DNA of 64,000 bases from Curtobacterium pusillum (GCA_002025645.1 CP018783.1:2542001-2606000); one strand, 5' to 3'; shown: positions 24,052 to 33,395, counted from the first letter of the stretch. Notes: generated by a model from the letters alone, not told the origin. Numbers and translations: made by a program.

Positions 24052-26037
24052 ATGGACTTCAAGCGCATCCTCCGCGGGCCGTACATCTACGTGCTGATCG
24101 CGATCGTGGGGATCTGGATCGGCTGGGCTGTGATCAGCCAGTCCGGCACGCAGCAGATCGACACGCAGAAGGGCCTCGAGCAGCTCTCCGACGGCAAGGT
24201 CTCCTCCGTGGTGGTGAACTCCACCGAGCAGCGGGTCGACCTCACCCTGAAGGACGGCAACGCGCACGAGCAGTTCTACTACTCGACGCCCCGCGGTGAA
24301 GAGGTCATCCAGGCCGTCAACGACGCGAACCTGCCCAAGGGCTACAACGACACCGTCCAGCAGGGGAACTGGTTCCTCTCGCTGCTCGGCATCATCCTGC
24401 CGTTCCTGATCATCGGTGCCCTGTTCTGGTTCCTCCTGTCGAGCGCCCAGGGCGGCGGCTCGAAGGTCATGCAGTTCGGCAAGTCCCGGGCGAAGATGAA
24501 CAACAAGGAGAACCCGCAAGTGTCGTTCGCCGACGTCGCGGGCTCCGACGAGGCGATCGAGGAACTCCACGAGATCAAGGAGTTCCTCAAGGAGCCGGCG
24601 AAGTTCCAGGCCGTCGGCGCGAAGATCCCGAAGGGCGTGCTGCTGTACGGCCCTCCAGGGACCGGCAAGACCCTGCTCGCCCGCGCCGTCGCGGGTGAGG
24701 CCGGGGTGCCGTTCTACTCGATCTCCGGTTCGGACTTCGTCGAGATGTTCGTCGGTGTCGGTGCGAGCCGTGTCCGTGACCTCTTCGAGCAGGCGAAGCA
24801 GAACTCGCCCGCCATCGTCTTCATCGACGAGATCGACGCCGTGGGTCGTCACCGTGGCGCCGGCATCGGCGGCGGCAACGACGAGCGCGAGCAGACGCTG
24901 AACCAGCTCCTCGTCGAGATGGACGGCTTCGACGGCAAGACGAACGTCATCCTCATCGCCGCGACGAACCGTCCCGACGTCCTCGACCCCGCACTGCTGC
25001 GTCCGGGCCGCTTCGACCGCCAGATCGGCGTCGACGCCCCGGGGCTGCAGGGCCGCAAGCAGATCCTCGAGGTGCACGCGAAGGGCAAGCCGCTCGCCGC
25101 GAGCGTCGACCTCGAGCTCCTCGCCCGCAAGACGCCGGGCTTCACCGGCGCCGACCTGGCCAACGTGCTGAACGAGGCCGCGCTGCTGACGGCCCGCTCG
25201 AACGCGCAGCTCATCGACAACCGTGCCCTCGACGAGGCCGTGGACCGCGTGATGGCCGGCCCGCAGCGTCGCACGCGGATCATGTCCGACCAGGAGCGCC
25301 TCATCACGGCGTACCACGAGGGCGGACACGCACTCGCGGCCGCGGCGATGCGCCACACCGACCCGGTCACGAAGATCACGATCCTGCCCCGCGGCCGTGC
25401 CCTCGGCTACACGATGGTGCTTCCGCTCGAGGACAAGTACTCGGTCACCCGCAACGAGCTGCTCGACCAGCTCACCTACGCCATGGGTGGTCGCGTCGCC
25501 GAGGAGATCGTCTTCCACGACCCGACCACGGGCGCGTCGAACGACATCGAGAAGGCCACCGGCACCGCGCGCAAGATGGTCACCGAGTACGGCATGAGCC
25601 GTGCCGTGGGTTCGGTCAAGCTCGGGTCCGGGTCGAGCGAGCCGTTCGTCGGCCGTGACATGAGCGGCGGCACCGGACGCGACTACTCGGAGAACATCGC
25701 CGAGACCGTCGACGCCGAGACCCGTGCCCTGCTCGAGGCCGCGCACGACGAGGCCTACCAGGTGCTCAACGACAACCGGGACATCCTCGACCGCCTGGCC
25801 GGTGAGCTCCTCGAGAAGGAGACGCTGGACGCACCGGAGCTCGTGGAGATCTTCAAGGACGTCCGCAAGCTGCCGGAGCGCCCGCAGTGGCTCTCCAGCG
25901 ACAAGCGTCCGGTCAGCAACTTGCCCGCGATCGAGGTGCCCGGCAAGGCTGCCTCCACCGCGTCCGAGCACTCCGACACCGAGTCGTCGAAGCCCCGTCG
26001 CCGTCCCTTCGGCAACCCGGGTATCGCCCCCGCGTAG
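24052..26037 (+). CDS. ftsH: ATP-dependent zinc metalloprotease FtsH
   Basis: A 661-residue membrane-anchored AAA+ protease that degrades unassembled membrane proteins and short-lived regulators. Transmembrane helices lie at about 11-28 and 107-130, flanking a short extracytoplasmic domain. Walker A GPPGTGKT is at 200-207, Walker B is FIDEID, the second region of homology follows, and the zinc site HEGGH is at 422-426. The C-terminal tail (after 610) is Pro/Ser/Arg-rich. ATG at 24052 gives the family's N-terminus. It probably leads the folate operon; the folP start is 6 bp downstream. Confidence 0.95.
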   Translation: MDFKRILRGPYIYVLIAIVGIWIGWAVISQSGTQQIDTQKGLEQLSDGKVSSVVVNSTEQRVDLTLKDGNAHEQFYYSTPRGEEVIQAVNDANLPKGYNDTVQQGNWFLSLLGIILPFLIIGALFWFLLSSAQGGGSKVMQFGKSRAKMNNKENPQVSFADVAGSDEAIEELHEIKEFLKEPAKFQAVGAKIPKGVLLYGPPGTGKTLLARAVAGEAGVPFYSISGSDFVEMFVGVGASRVRDLFEQAKQNSPAIVFIDEIDAVGRHRGAGIGGGNDEREQTLNQLLVEMDGFDGKTNVILIAATNRPDVLDPALLRPGRFDRQIGVDAPGLQGRKQILEVHAKGKPLAASVDLELLARKTPGFTGADLANVLNEAALLTARSNAQLIDNRALDEAVDRVMAGPQRRTRIMSDQERLITAYHEGGHALAAAAMRHTDPVTKITILPRGRALGYTMVLPLEDKYSVTRNELLDQLTYAMGGRVAEEIVFHDPTTGASNDIEKATGTARKMVTEYGMSRAVGSVKLGSGSSEPFVGRDMSGGTGRDYSENIAETVDAETRALLEAAHDEAYQVLNDNRDILDRLAGELLEKETLDAPELVEIFKDVRKLPERPQWLSSDKRPVSNLPAIEVPGKAASTASEHSDTESSKPRRRPFGNPGIAPA

Positions 26038-26043
26038 GCCGGC

Positions 26044-26970
26044 ATGACCGACCTGCCGACGAGGCGGTCGCGTCGGCTCGCCGCGGTGAGCCAGGCGTCG
26101 GCCGCCGCCCCACACGAGGCGCCCGGTCGACGGCGGGACCGCCACCGCGGGACCCCCGTCGACCAGCGCACCCGCGTGATGGGCATCCTCAACGTCACGC
26201 CGGACTCGTTCAGCGACGGCGGGCTGCACCAGGCGTACGACGCCGCGGTGCAGCACGGCCGGGAGCTCGTCGCGGCCGGGGCGGACATCGTCGACGTCGG
26301 CGGTGAGTCCACCCGGCCCGGCTCCGAGCGCGTGCCCGTCGAGGTCGAGCAGGAGCGCGTGCTGCCGGTCGTGCAGCAGCTCGTCGCCGAGGGCATCACG
26401 GTGAGCGTCGACACGATGAACGCCGCGACCGCCGAGCGTTCGGTGGAGCTCGGAGCCGCGATCGTCAACGACGTCTCCGGTGGCCTCGCCGACCCGGACA
26501 TGGCCCGCGTCGTGCGGGACACCGGCGCCGGCTTCGTCGTCATGCACTGGCGGGGGCACAGCGACCGGATGTACCGGAACGCCGAGTACGTGCACGCCGT
26601 CGAGGAGGTCCGGCGCGAGGTCGAACTCCGCGTCGCCGAGCTCATCGTCCTCGGGGTCCGCCAGGAGCAGGTCGTCATCGACCCCGGGCTGGGCTTCGCC
26701 AAGCAGGGCGTGCAGAACTGGGAGATCCTGGCCGGCTACGAGCGCTTCGCGTCCATCGGGCTGCCGGTGCTCGTCGCGGCCTCCCGCAAGCGGTTCCTCG
26801 ACGGCATCGGCAGCGCTGCGGGTGCCCCACCGAAGGACCGCGACCTCGCCACCGCCGCCATCAGCCTGCTCTCCGCCGAACGCGGGGCGTGGGGGGTGCG
26901 CGTGCACGACCCGGCACCGACCCGTGCCGTGCTCGACGTCTGGGAAGCCTGGAGGGCAGCTCGATCGTGA
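26044..26970 (+). CDS. folP: Dihydropteroate synthase
   Basis: A 308-residue enzyme that condenses 6-hydroxymethyl-dihydropterin-PP with p-aminobenzoate; it is the sulfonamide target. Signatures are RVMGILNVTPDSFSDGG, ADIVDVGGESTRPGS, DTMNAATAE and IDPGLGFAK, with KRFLDG near the end. A basic 40-residue N-terminal extension precedes the barrel and is probably disordered. The stop overlaps folB in a GTGA junction. In many relatives folE sits between ftsH and folP; here it does not. Confidence 0.93.
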   Translation: MTDLPTRRSRRLAAVSQASAAAPHEAPGRRRDRHRGTPVDQRTRVMGILNVTPDSFSDGGLHQAYDAAVQHGRELVAAGADIVDVGGESTRPGSERVPVEVEQERVLPVVQQLVAEGITVSVDTMNAATAERSVELGAAIVNDVSGGLADPDMARVVRDTGAGFVVMHWRGHSDRMYRNAEYVHAVEEVRREVELRVAELIVLGVRQEQVVIDPGLGFAKQGVQNWEILAGYERFASIGLPVLVAASRKRFLDGIGSAAGAPPKDRDLATAAISLLSAERGAWGVRVHDPAPTRAVLDVWEAWRAARS

Positions 26971-27362
26971 GGGACACCATCCGCCTGACCGGGGTCCGCG
27001 CCCGGGGCCACCACGGCGTCTTCGACCACGAGCGTGCCGACGGGCAGGACTTCGTCGTCGACGTCGCGGTCGAGGTCGACGCACGGGCCGCATCGGGGAG
27101 CGACGACCTCGAGCACACCGTGCACTACGGGGTGCTCGCCGAGCAGGTCGTCGCCGAGATCGAACGCGACCCGGTCGACCTCATCGAGACCCTCGCCGAG
27201 CGCATCGCGGCCGCCGTGCTGACCCACCGTGCCGCCCTGGCGACCGAGGTCACCGTGCACAAGCCGCAGGCGCCCATCACGGTGCCGTTCACCGACGTCT
27301 CGATCACCATCCGACGCACCCGTGGCGCTGCCCGGCCGACGGGCGACGAGGAAGAAGAGTGA
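26967..27362 (+). CDS. folB: Dihydroneopterin aldolase
   Basis: A 131-residue aldolase/epimerase that converts 7,8-dihydroneopterin to 6-hydroxymethyl-dihydropterin and glycolaldehyde. Family segments are ARGHHGVFDHERADGQDF, the active-site region around TVHYGVLAEQV, LIETLAERIA, and the KPQAPI motif with its catalytic Lys. GTG at 26967 overlaps the folP stop, and the stop overlaps folK in GTGA. A cluster of acidic residues ends the protein. Confidence 0.92.
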   Translation: MRDTIRLTGVRARGHHGVFDHERADGQDFVVDVAVEVDARAASGSDDLEHTVHYGVLAEQVVAEIERDPVDLIETLAERIAAAVLTHRAALATEVTVHKPQAPITVPFTDVSITIRRTRGAARPTGDEEEE

Positions 27363-27925
27363 GCCGCGCGGTCGTGGCGCTCGGCGCCAACCTCGGCGAC
27401 CGCGGGAGCACCCTGCGCGCCGCCGCCGAGGAGATCGCTGCGCTGCCCGGCGTCCGTCCGGTGGCGTCCAGCCGCGAGGTCGAGTCCATCGCCGTCACGC
27501 TCGACGGGCCGGACACGTCGAAGCCCCGGTACCGGAACGCCGTCGTCGTCGTCGACACCGAGCTCGAGCCGCAGGCACTCCTCGACGCCCTGCACGGCAT
27601 CGAGGACGACCACGGCCGCACCCGGCAGGAGCGTTGGGGCGATCGGACGCTCGACCTCGACCTCGTGGCGTACGACGACCGCTCGATCGACACCGCGACC
27701 CTGACCGTGCCGCACCCCCGCGCCGGGGAGCGGGCGTTCGTGCTCGCACCGTGGCTCGACGCGGACCCCGACGCCGTGCTGCCGGGTGCCGGGCCGGTGG
27801 CCGACCTGCTCGCCGCGGTGGGGGACGACACCGAACGCGTCGACGAGCCGCGCCTCTTCGACGAGCCGGCTCGCGCCTCCAGGCCGGCGACCGCACCCGA
27901 CGGACGAACCGGAGCCGCCTCGTGA
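27359..27925 (+). CDS. folK: 6-hydroxymethyl-7,8-dihydropterin pyrophosphokinase
   Basis: A 188-residue HPPK. It transfers pyrophosphate from ATP to 6-hydroxymethyl-dihydropterin, supplying FolP. Motifs are VALGANLGDR, the YRNAVVVVDTEL strand, ERWGDRTLDLDLVAYDD (the diagnostic R-W-x-PR-x-x-DLDL-type block) and VPHPRAGERAFVLAPW. The last about 25 residues are low-complexity. The 3' end contains a TGGAGGCGCG copy at 27872-27881. The stop overlaps the DUF3180 start by GTGA. Confidence 0.93.
   Translation: MSRAVVALGANLGDRGSTLRAAAEEIAALPGVRPVASSREVESIAVTLDGPDTSKPRYRNAVVVVDTELEPQALLDALHGIEDDHGRTRQERWGDRTLDLDLVAYDDRSIDTATLTVPHPRAGERAFVLAPWLDADPDAVLPGAGPVADLLAAVGDDTERVDEPRLFDEPARASRPATAPDGRTGAAS
27872..27881 (-). 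repeat. TGGAGGCGCG dispersed decamer (single copy in folK)
   Basis: Exact decamer near the low-complexity folK 3' end; the extended context reads GGCCTGGAGGCGCG. Confidence 0.5.
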
Positions 27926-28410
27926 AGCCGACCCGCGCCTCCACCCTGATCAGCATCGCCGTCGTGGCGGCGGTGGCCGGCTTCGCCCTCGACGCCGTGC
28001 TCGCCTCGCGCCAGGCGCCCACGCTGTTCCTGGCGACGCCCCTCGGCGTCACCCTCGCGTTCATCGGCATCGCCGTCGTCCTGATGGCCCGCCCGGTGCG
28101 TCGGCACGCCCGCGACGGCGCTGGTCGGGCGCGCCCCGTGGACCCGCTCTACGCCACCCGCGTCGTGGTGCTCGCGAAGGCGTCGAGCATCTGCGGGGCA
28201 CTGTTCGGCGGCTTCGCCCTCGGGCTGGTCGTGTACCTCCTGACCCGGTCGGCGTTCCCTTCGCTAGGCTCGACCCTGCCGAACGTCGTGGCGGTCGGGG
28301 GCGGGATCGTGCTGACGGTGTGCGCACTCGTCGCCGAACGCATGTGCATCGCCCCTCCCGGTGACGATGACGACGACCTCCCCCGAGGTGGCACGACGCA
28401 GGCGCACTGA
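27922..28410 (+). CDS. DUF3180 membrane protein
   Basis: A 162-residue integral membrane protein with four predicted transmembrane segments (about 8-27, 33-52, 78-100 and 112-130). The KPTRASTLISIAVVAAVAGF start and the WKCxxAGR-like second loop are typical of the actinobacterial DUF3180 family, which consistently follows folK. Function unknown. GTG at 27922 overlaps the folK stop. A decamer copy at 27934-27943 falls in codons 5-8. The C-terminal tail is acidic (DDDDD). Confidence 0.8.
   Translation: MKPTRASTLISIAVVAAVAGFALDAVLASRQAPTLFLATPLGVTLAFIGIAVVLMARPVRRHARDGAGRARPVDPLYATRVVVLAKASSICGALFGGFALGLVVYLLTRSAFPSLGSTLPNVVAVGGGIVLTVCALVAERMCIAPPGDDDDDLPRGGTTQAH
27934..27943 (-). repeat. TGGAGGCGCG dispersed decamer (single copy in DUF3180 gene)
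   Basis: Exact decamer only 53 bp from the folK copy, in the same orientation. Confidence 0.5.
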
Positions 28411-28455
28411 CCCAGCCGCGCCCAGGCGGCACGACCCGACCGCAGGAGACCCGCG

Positions 28456-28977
28456 ATGCCGCGTGAACGACTCGACGAACCGGGACTCGGTCTGACCGGG
28501 ACCACCTGGACCCGGGTGTCCTCGAAGCTCGTCTGGACCGAGCTCGTCTCGACCGTCCTGGTGGGCGTCGTGGTGACCGCGGGCTGCGTCATCATCGGCG
28601 TCGTGAGCGGCGGGTTCGGCCGGGGTGCCGGCACGGTCTGGCTCCTCATCGGCATCGCGGTCGCGGTCATCGCGCTCGTCACCGCGATCCTGACGCCCCG
28701 CCGTGTCCGGGCCATCGGCTACGCGCTCCGCGACGACGACCTCGTGCTGCGGCGCGGGCTGATGTGGCAGCGCTTCACCGCCGTGCCGTACGGCCGCATG
28801 CAGCTCGTCGACGTCAACCGCGGCCCGCTGGACCGGGTGCTGGGCATGAGCGAGCTGAAGTTCGTGACCGCCGCGGCGTCGACGAACGTCCGGATCCCGG
28901 GCATCCCGTTCGAGGACGCCGACGAGCTGCGCGACCGGTTGGTCGAGCTCGCCGAGTCGCGTCGCGCCGGACTGTAG
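28456..28977 (+). CDS. PH-domain membrane protein (YdbS-like, bPH2)
   Basis: A 173-residue protein with two transmembrane helices (about 29-50 and 57-80) and a C-terminal bacterial pleckstrin-homology domain (ALRDDDLVLRRGLMWQRFTAVPYGRMQLVDVNRGPLDRVLG in two parts). YdbS/YdbT pairs occur throughout Firmicutes and Actinobacteria, and in Bacillus have been linked to resistance to some bacteriocins. The pair here is adjacent, 8 bp apart. A GCAGGAGAC ribosome site precedes the ATG. Confidence 0.78.
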   Translation: MPRERLDEPGLGLTGTTWTRVSSKLVWTELVSTVLVGVVVTAGCVIIGVVSGGFGRGAGTVWLLIGIAVAVIALVTAILTPRRVRAIGYALRDDDLVLRRGLMWQRFTAVPYGRMQLVDVNRGPLDRVLGMSELKFVTAAASTNVRIPGIPFEDADELRDRLVELAESRRAGL

Positions 28978-28985
28978 GGGCGGGC

Positions 28986-30710
28986 ATGACGTTCCGACCC
29001 GGGCCGCCGCCGCCCGCACCGCCGAGCCACGGCAACGCCGCGGCCGCCGCACCGCTCACCGACGGCGAGTGGCACCGCATGCACCCGCTGACGCCGCTGC
29101 TCAAGGGCGGCATCTTCCTGATCGTGATCCTCGGCTACGTGCTGAACAGCCTGCGCGACCAGCTCGTCGAGTTCTTCATCCCCGGTGGTGGCCCGCAGGA
29201 CGACGGCGACCCCGTCCGCTACGTGTACGAGCACGGTGTCGTGGGGTGGGTCCTGCTCGGCATCGTGGTGCTCCTGGTCGTGCTGATCGGGTTGTTCTAC
29301 CTGTCCTGGCGGATGCACGAGTTCCGCGTCACCGGCGAGATCGTCGAGGTCCGCTCGGGGGTGCTGTTCCGGACGAACCGGAAGGCGCGGCTCGACCGGA
29401 TCCAGGGCATCAACATCTCCCGGCCGCTGGTGCCGCGGATCTTCGGCACGGCGAAGCTCGAGATCGCCCAGGCCGGCAACGACGCCAACGTGCAGCTCGC
29501 CTACCTCGGCACGAAGGCGGCTGACGACCTCCGGCAACGCATCCTCGTGCTCGCGTCGGGTGCGAAGGACGAGGAGTCCGGCGGCTCGGCCCGACTGTCG
29601 AACGGCGTGCTGCAGGACCGCGTCGACGAGATCTTCTCGCCGGAGCTCGACCCCGCCGCGGTCCGTGCGACGCGGATCGTGAAGGTGCACCCAGGACGAC
29701 TCATCGCGTCGATGCTGCTCTCCGGCACGACGGTGTTCATCCTGCTGGCGGTCGCGGCGATGATCGTCAGCGTCGCGCTCACCGACGAGTACGGGATCCT
29801 GTTCGGTCTGTTCCCCGCGGTGATCGGCGCCGGCGGCTACTACGTCCGGAAGTTCTCGCGCTCGCTGCAGTACACGATCGCCGAGACCCGGGACGGCATC
29901 AGGATCGGCTTCGGCCTGGTCTCGACCTCGAACGAGACGCTGCCACCCGGTCGCATCCACGCGGTGAGCGTCGCGCAGCCGCTGCTCTGGCGGCCGTTCG
30001 GCTGGTGGGACGTCCGGATCAACCGGGCGACGAACGCCGGCAACGGAGCGTCGAACAACCAGCAGGTCTCGTCGATCGTGCTGCCGGTCGGCACCGCGCG
30101 CGACGTCCGCGAGGTCCTCGACATCATCCTCCCCGGCCTCGTCGGCACCGCCGTCGCCGGACCCGCGGCGTCGCAGGAGGAACTCCGCGAGGGCTCGTCG
30201 GAAGCCGTGAACGTCGTCGACGACAGCCTCACCACCACGGGTGACCGCGGCGGGTTCGTGCACTCGCCCCGCCGCGGTGCCTGGCTGCGTCCGTTCGCGT
30301 TCCGCCGCAACGGCTACCGCTTCGTGCCCGGCGCCGTCCTGCTCCGGCTCGGCGCCGTCTGGCGCTCGCTCGTGATCGTGCCGCTGCCGCGCGTGCAGAG
30401 CGTCAAGGTGTCGCAGGGGCCGCTCGAGCGTGCCCTGCGGCTCGCCTCGGTGCACGTGCAGACCGTCCAGGGGCCGGTGTCCGCCCGCGTCGGCGCGCTG
30501 GACGCGCGCGACGCGCAGCGGCTGTGGTCGGACACCGCGGAGCGCGCGGTCGAGGCCGCTGCGGTCGACACGTCCCACCGGTGGCGCGAACGGGAGGCGC
30601 GGCTCGACCCCGCCACGCACGCTGCGGACCCGAACTGGTCGCCGCAACGACCGGTGGACGGTGCGGACCGCCCCTGGGGCGAGGTCCCGCCACCGGGAGC
30701 CGCGCCGTGA
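28986..30710 (+). CDS. PH-domain membrane protein (YdbT-like, tandem bPH2)
   Basis: A 574-residue membrane protein with pairs of hydrophobic segments at about 38-56, 77-100, 232-260 and 268-285 and three bPH2 repeats, the first marked by EFRVTGEIVEVRSGVLFRTNRK and RIQGINISRPLVPRIFG. The N-terminus is Pro/Ala-rich and the tail is acidic and Pro-rich. It is expected to form a membrane complex with the upstream YdbS-like protein. ATG at 28986 follows GGGGCGGGC. The stop overlaps the DUF2520 gene by GTGA, continuing the operon. Confidence 0.77.
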   Translation: MTFRPGPPPPAPPSHGNAAAAAPLTDGEWHRMHPLTPLLKGGIFLIVILGYVLNSLRDQLVEFFIPGGGPQDDGDPVRYVYEHGVVGWVLLGIVVLLVVLIGLFYLSWRMHEFRVTGEIVEVRSGVLFRTNRKARLDRIQGINISRPLVPRIFGTAKLEIAQAGNDANVQLAYLGTKAADDLRQRILVLASGAKDEESGGSARLSNGVLQDRVDEIFSPELDPAAVRATRIVKVHPGRLIASMLLSGTTVFILLAVAAMIVSVALTDEYGILFGLFPAVIGAGGYYVRKFSRSLQYTIAETRDGIRIGFGLVSTSNETLPPGRIHAVSVAQPLLWRPFGWWDVRINRATNAGNGASNNQQVSSIVLPVGTARDVREVLDIILPGLVGTAVAGPAASQEELREGSSEAVNVVDDSLTTTGDRGGFVHSPRRGAWLRPFAFRRNGYRFVPGAVLLRLGAVWRSLVIVPLPRVQSVKVSQGPLERALRLASVHVQTVQGPVSARVGALDARDAQRLWSDTAERAVEAAAVDTSHRWREREARLDPATHAADPNWSPQRPVDGADRPWGEVPPPGAAP

Positions 30711-31399
30711 GGGCGGGGCGGCTGGGCATCGGTGTCGTCGGCGCCGGACGGGTCGGGCCCGTGCTCGGCGCCGCACTCGCGAACGCGGAGCACGCCGTCG
30801 TCGGCGTGACCGCGGTGTCCGAGGCCGGACGCGACCGCGCCGAGGCCATGCTCCCCGGCGCGCCCGTCCTCGAGACGCCGGACCTCGTCGAGCGGAGTGA
30901 ACTCGTGCTGCTCGCGGTGCCCGACGACCAGCTCGCCGGCCTCGTGCAGGGGCTCGCCGACGCGGGGATCTGGCAGCCGGGGCAGCTCGTCGTGCACACG
31001 AGCCCTGACCACGGCGTCGGGATCCTGCAGCCGGCGATGGCGGCCGGCGCGATCCCGCTCGCGATCCACCCCGCCATGGCCTTCACCGGCACGAGCGTGG
31101 ACCTCACCCGGCTGCGCGACGCGTACTGCGCCGTGACCGCGCCGGCGCCCGTGCTCCCGATCGCGCAGGCGCTCGTCGTGGAGATGGGCGCGGAGCCGTT
31201 CGTCGTCACCGAACAGGACCGGCCCGCCTACGCCGACGCCGTCCGGGCCGCGGTGAGCTTCTCGACCGCCATCGTCGACCAGTCCGCGGGGACGCTCTCC
31301 GACATCGGGGTCGAGTACCCGGGTCGGGTCCTCGGCGCGCTGGTCCGCACCGCCGTGGACAACGCGCTCGCCGCGGTGGACGGGCAGGCGACGCTGTAG
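30707..31399 (+). CDS. Rossmann-like and DUF2520 domain protein
   Basis: A 230-residue protein with an N-terminal NAD(P)-binding Rossmann motif (GIGVVGAGRVGPVLGAALA) and a C-terminal DUF2520 helical domain, resembling 6-phosphogluconate-dehydrogenase-like oxidoreductases. The central HPAMAFTG motif is characteristic. In related actinobacteria this gene usually precedes panC and is suspected to act in pantothenate or folate-linked metabolism; here lysS follows directly. GTG at 30707 overlaps the previous stop. Some homologues run longer at the C-terminus, so this is a compact version. Confidence 0.78.
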   Translation: MRAGRLGIGVVGAGRVGPVLGAALANAEHAVVGVTAVSEAGRDRAEAMLPGAPVLETPDLVERSELVLLAVPDDQLAGLVQGLADAGIWQPGQLVVHTSPDHGVGILQPAMAAGAIPLAIHPAMAFTGTSVDLTRLRDAYCAVTAPAPVLPIAQALVVEMGAEPFVVTEQDRPAYADAVRAAVSFSTAIVDQSAGTLSDIGVEYPGRVLGALVRTAVDNALAAVDGQATL

Positions 31400-31412
31400 T
31401 CGGGGCGGGCGG

Positions 31413-31418
31413 TACGAT
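31413..31418 (+). promoter_or_regulatory. Candidate lysS promoter -10 (TACGAT)
   Basis: TACGAT lies 14 nt after the DUF2520 stop and 42 nt before the lysS ATG. The resulting leader of about 30 nt carries a GGAGCC ribosome site. No firm -35. Confidence 0.4.
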
Positions 31419-31454
31419 TTCCGGGACCCCCACGACCATCGGAGCCGCACCAGC

Positions 31455-32960
31455 ATGACCGACGAGACCGCACCCGCCACCGAGCTGTCCGCGGAAGAGA
31501 CCAGCGAGCAGCGACAGGTCCGGCTCGACAAGCGGGCGAAGCTCCTCGAGTCGGGGATCGAGGCCTACCCGGCCGAGCTGCCCATCACCACGACGATCCG
31601 GGCGGTCCGCGACGAGTACGCCGCCCTGGAGACCGGGGTCGAGACGGACGACGTCGTCGGCGTCGCGGGCCGCATCGTGTTCTCGCGCAACACCGGCAAG
31701 CTCTGCTTCGCGTCACTGCAGTCCGGCGACGGCTCCCGCATCCAGGCGATGGTGTCCCTCGCCGAGGTGGGCGAGGACTCGCTCGCGCGCTGGAAGGAGT
31801 TCGTCGACCTCGGCGACCACGTGTTCGTGCACGGTCGGGTGATCTCCTCGCGTCGTGGCGAGCTGTCGATCATGGTCGACGACTGGGCCATCGCGGCGAA
31901 GGCGATCCTGCCGCTGCCGAACCTCCACAACGAGCTCAACGAGGAGACCCGGGTCCGTCAGCGGTACCTCGACCTCATCGTGCGCGAGGACGCCCGGAAG
32001 ACCGTCCGCGCCCGTGCCGCCGTGATGGCCTCGTTGCGCCAGACCTTCGCCGGGCACGACTACCTCGAGGTCGAGACCCCGATGCTGCAGACCCAGCACG
32101 GCGGAGCCTCGGCACGCCCGTTCGTCACGCACTCGAACGCCTTCGACACCGAGCTGTACCTGCGCATCGCGCCGGAGCTCTTCCTCAAGCGGGCCGTCGT
32201 CGGCGGCATCGACCGGGTGTTCGAGGTGAACCGGAACTTCCGCAACGAGGGCGCCGACTCGACGCACTCGCCCGAGTTCGCGATGCTCGAGGCCTACCAG
32301 GCGTACGGCGACTACGAGCAGATGGCCGACCTCACGCAGGAGCTCGTGCAGAACGCCGCCCGCGCGGTGACCGGTGGCGCGCTCGAGGTCACGTGGGCCG
32401 ACGGCACGACGTACGACCTCGGGGGCGAGTGGCCGCGCATCGACATGTACGGCTCGCTGTCCGAGGCCGCCGGTCGCGAGATCACCCCGGAGACGCCGCT
32501 GTCCGAGCTGCAGGCCCTCGCCGCGGCGGAGGGCGTCGAGGTCGCACACGCCACGCACGGCAAGTACGTCGAGGAGCTCTGGGAGCACTTCGTCATCGAC
32601 TCGCTCGACCGCCCGACGTTCGTGATGAACTTCCCGGTCGACACCTCGCCGCTGACCCGCGAGCACCGGACCCGTCCGGGCATCGTCGAGAAGTGGGACC
32701 TGTACATCCGCGGCTTCGAGCTCGCGACGGCGTACTCGGAGCTCGTCGACCCGGTCGTCCAGCGGGAGCGCTTCGTCGAGCAGGCGAAGCTCGCCGCCGG
32801 CGGTGACCTCGAGGCGATGCGCGTCGACGAGGAGTTCCTGCGGGCGCTCGAGCACGCGATGCCGCCGTCGGGTGGCATGGGCATGGGCATCGACCGGCTG
32901 CTCATGGCGATCACCGGCCTGGGCATCCGCGAGACGATCCTGTTCCCCCTGGTCAAGTAG
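31455..32960 (+). CDS. lysS: Lysyl-tRNA synthetase (class II)
   Basis: A 501-residue class-II aminoacyl-tRNA synthetase. The OB-fold anticodon-binding domain (about 60-165, VAGRIVFSRNTGKLCF) precedes the catalytic domain with motif 2 FRNEGADSTHSPEF and motif 3 GGMGMGIDRLLM near the C-terminus. DLIVREDARK and ETPMLQTQHGGASARPF are LysS signatures. It charges tRNA-Lys. The first 30 residues are acidic and variable. ATG at 31455 has a GGAG site 9 nt upstream. Confidence 0.95.
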   Translation: MTDETAPATELSAEETSEQRQVRLDKRAKLLESGIEAYPAELPITTTIRAVRDEYAALETGVETDDVVGVAGRIVFSRNTGKLCFASLQSGDGSRIQAMVSLAEVGEDSLARWKEFVDLGDHVFVHGRVISSRRGELSIMVDDWAIAAKAILPLPNLHNELNEETRVRQRYLDLIVREDARKTVRARAAVMASLRQTFAGHDYLEVETPMLQTQHGGASARPFVTHSNAFDTELYLRIAPELFLKRAVVGGIDRVFEVNRNFRNEGADSTHSPEFAMLEAYQAYGDYEQMADLTQELVQNAARAVTGGALEVTWADGTTYDLGGEWPRIDMYGSLSEAAGREITPETPLSELQALAAAEGVEVAHATHGKYVEELWEHFVIDSLDRPTFVMNFPVDTSPLTREHRTRPGIVEKWDLYIRGFELATAYSELVDPVVQRERFVEQAKLAAGGDLEAMRVDEEFLRALEHAMPPSGGMGMGIDRLLMAITGLGIRETILFPLVK

Positions 32961-32977
32961 GGCACGGTTCGGCGAGG

Positions 32978-32983
32978 TACGAT
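32978..32983 (+). promoter_or_regulatory. Leaderless -10 hexamer (TACGAT) of the 67-aa membrane protein gene
   Basis: Ends 6 nt before the GTG at 32990. Confidence 0.45.
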
Positions 32984-32989
32984 GCTCGG

Positions 32990-33193
32990 GTGCCGCATGG
33001 AGTCGTGACCGGGATCATCTTCGCCCTGACGCCGACCGTCGTCGTCGGCCTCATCTTCTGGTTCGTCATGCGCGCCATCATGCGGGCCGACCGCACCGAG
33101 CGCGCCGCGTACGCCAAGGTCGAGGCCGAGGAGCGCGCACGCTTCGAACGCGAGCACGGCGTCCCCGCGCCGGCACCCGCCTCGGCGGAGTAG
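32990..33193 (+). CDS. Small single-span membrane protein, 67 aa
   Basis: One hydrophobic helix (GIIFALTPTVVVGLIFWFVMRAI) is followed by a charged helix (RADRTERAAYAKVEAEERARFERE) and a Pro/Ala tail. The layout is that of small actinobacterial membrane proteins near lysS, of unknown function. GTG at 32990 is supported by the TACGAT hexamer exactly at -12. An ATG two codons later is a possible alternative start in another frame and was rejected. Confidence 0.65.
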   Translation: MPHGVVTGIIFALTPTVVVGLIFWFVMRAIMRADRTERAAYAKVEAEERARFEREHGVPAPAPASAE

Positions 33194-33214
33194 CAGTCCG
33201 CCCGTCGCCGACGA

Positions 33215-33236
33215 CTTCACCCGGCGTTCACCGCGC
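33215..33236 (+). promoter_or_regulatory. PHO-box-like direct repeat, two 11-nt units
   Basis: Units CTTCACCCGGC (33215-33225) and GTTCACCGCGC (33226-33236) repeat with exact 11-nt phase. This matches the direct-repeat units (GTTCACC core, 11-nt period) bound by PhoP in Streptomyces. The last unit ends 18 nt before the ATG at 33255. Confidence 0.55.
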
Positions 33237-33254
33237 GGTGTGACCCTGTCGGGC

Positions 33255-33395
33255 ATGTACCCGAACGGCGAGACCGACCCCGGTGACCCGGCGGACCTCG
33301 ATCCCGAGGATGCATTCGGGCACCCGGTCCTCGCCGACCCCGCGCGGGACGACGCCGTCTGGCCCGACGGGGACGACGACGACATCGACGTCTGA
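33255..33395 (+). CDS. Micro-ORF, 46 aa, acidic
   Basis: A 46-residue ORF, MYPNGETDPGDPADLDPEDA and onward, ending in an Asp run. No signal peptide, membrane helix or known family. Coding status is supported by its position 18 nt behind a PHO-box-like repeat, mirrored by the next micro-ORF. No ribosome site is seen, so it would have to be leaderless or nearly so. It could also be a regulatory upstream ORF or not be translated. Confidence 0.4.
   Translation: MYPNGETDPGDPADLDPEDAFGHPVLADPARDDAVWPDGDDDDIDV

Noticed and set aside
24001..27093. 1030-codon open frame antisense to ftsH-folP
   Set aside because: Same codon-bias shadow. The sense strand carries two complete, well-conserved genes.
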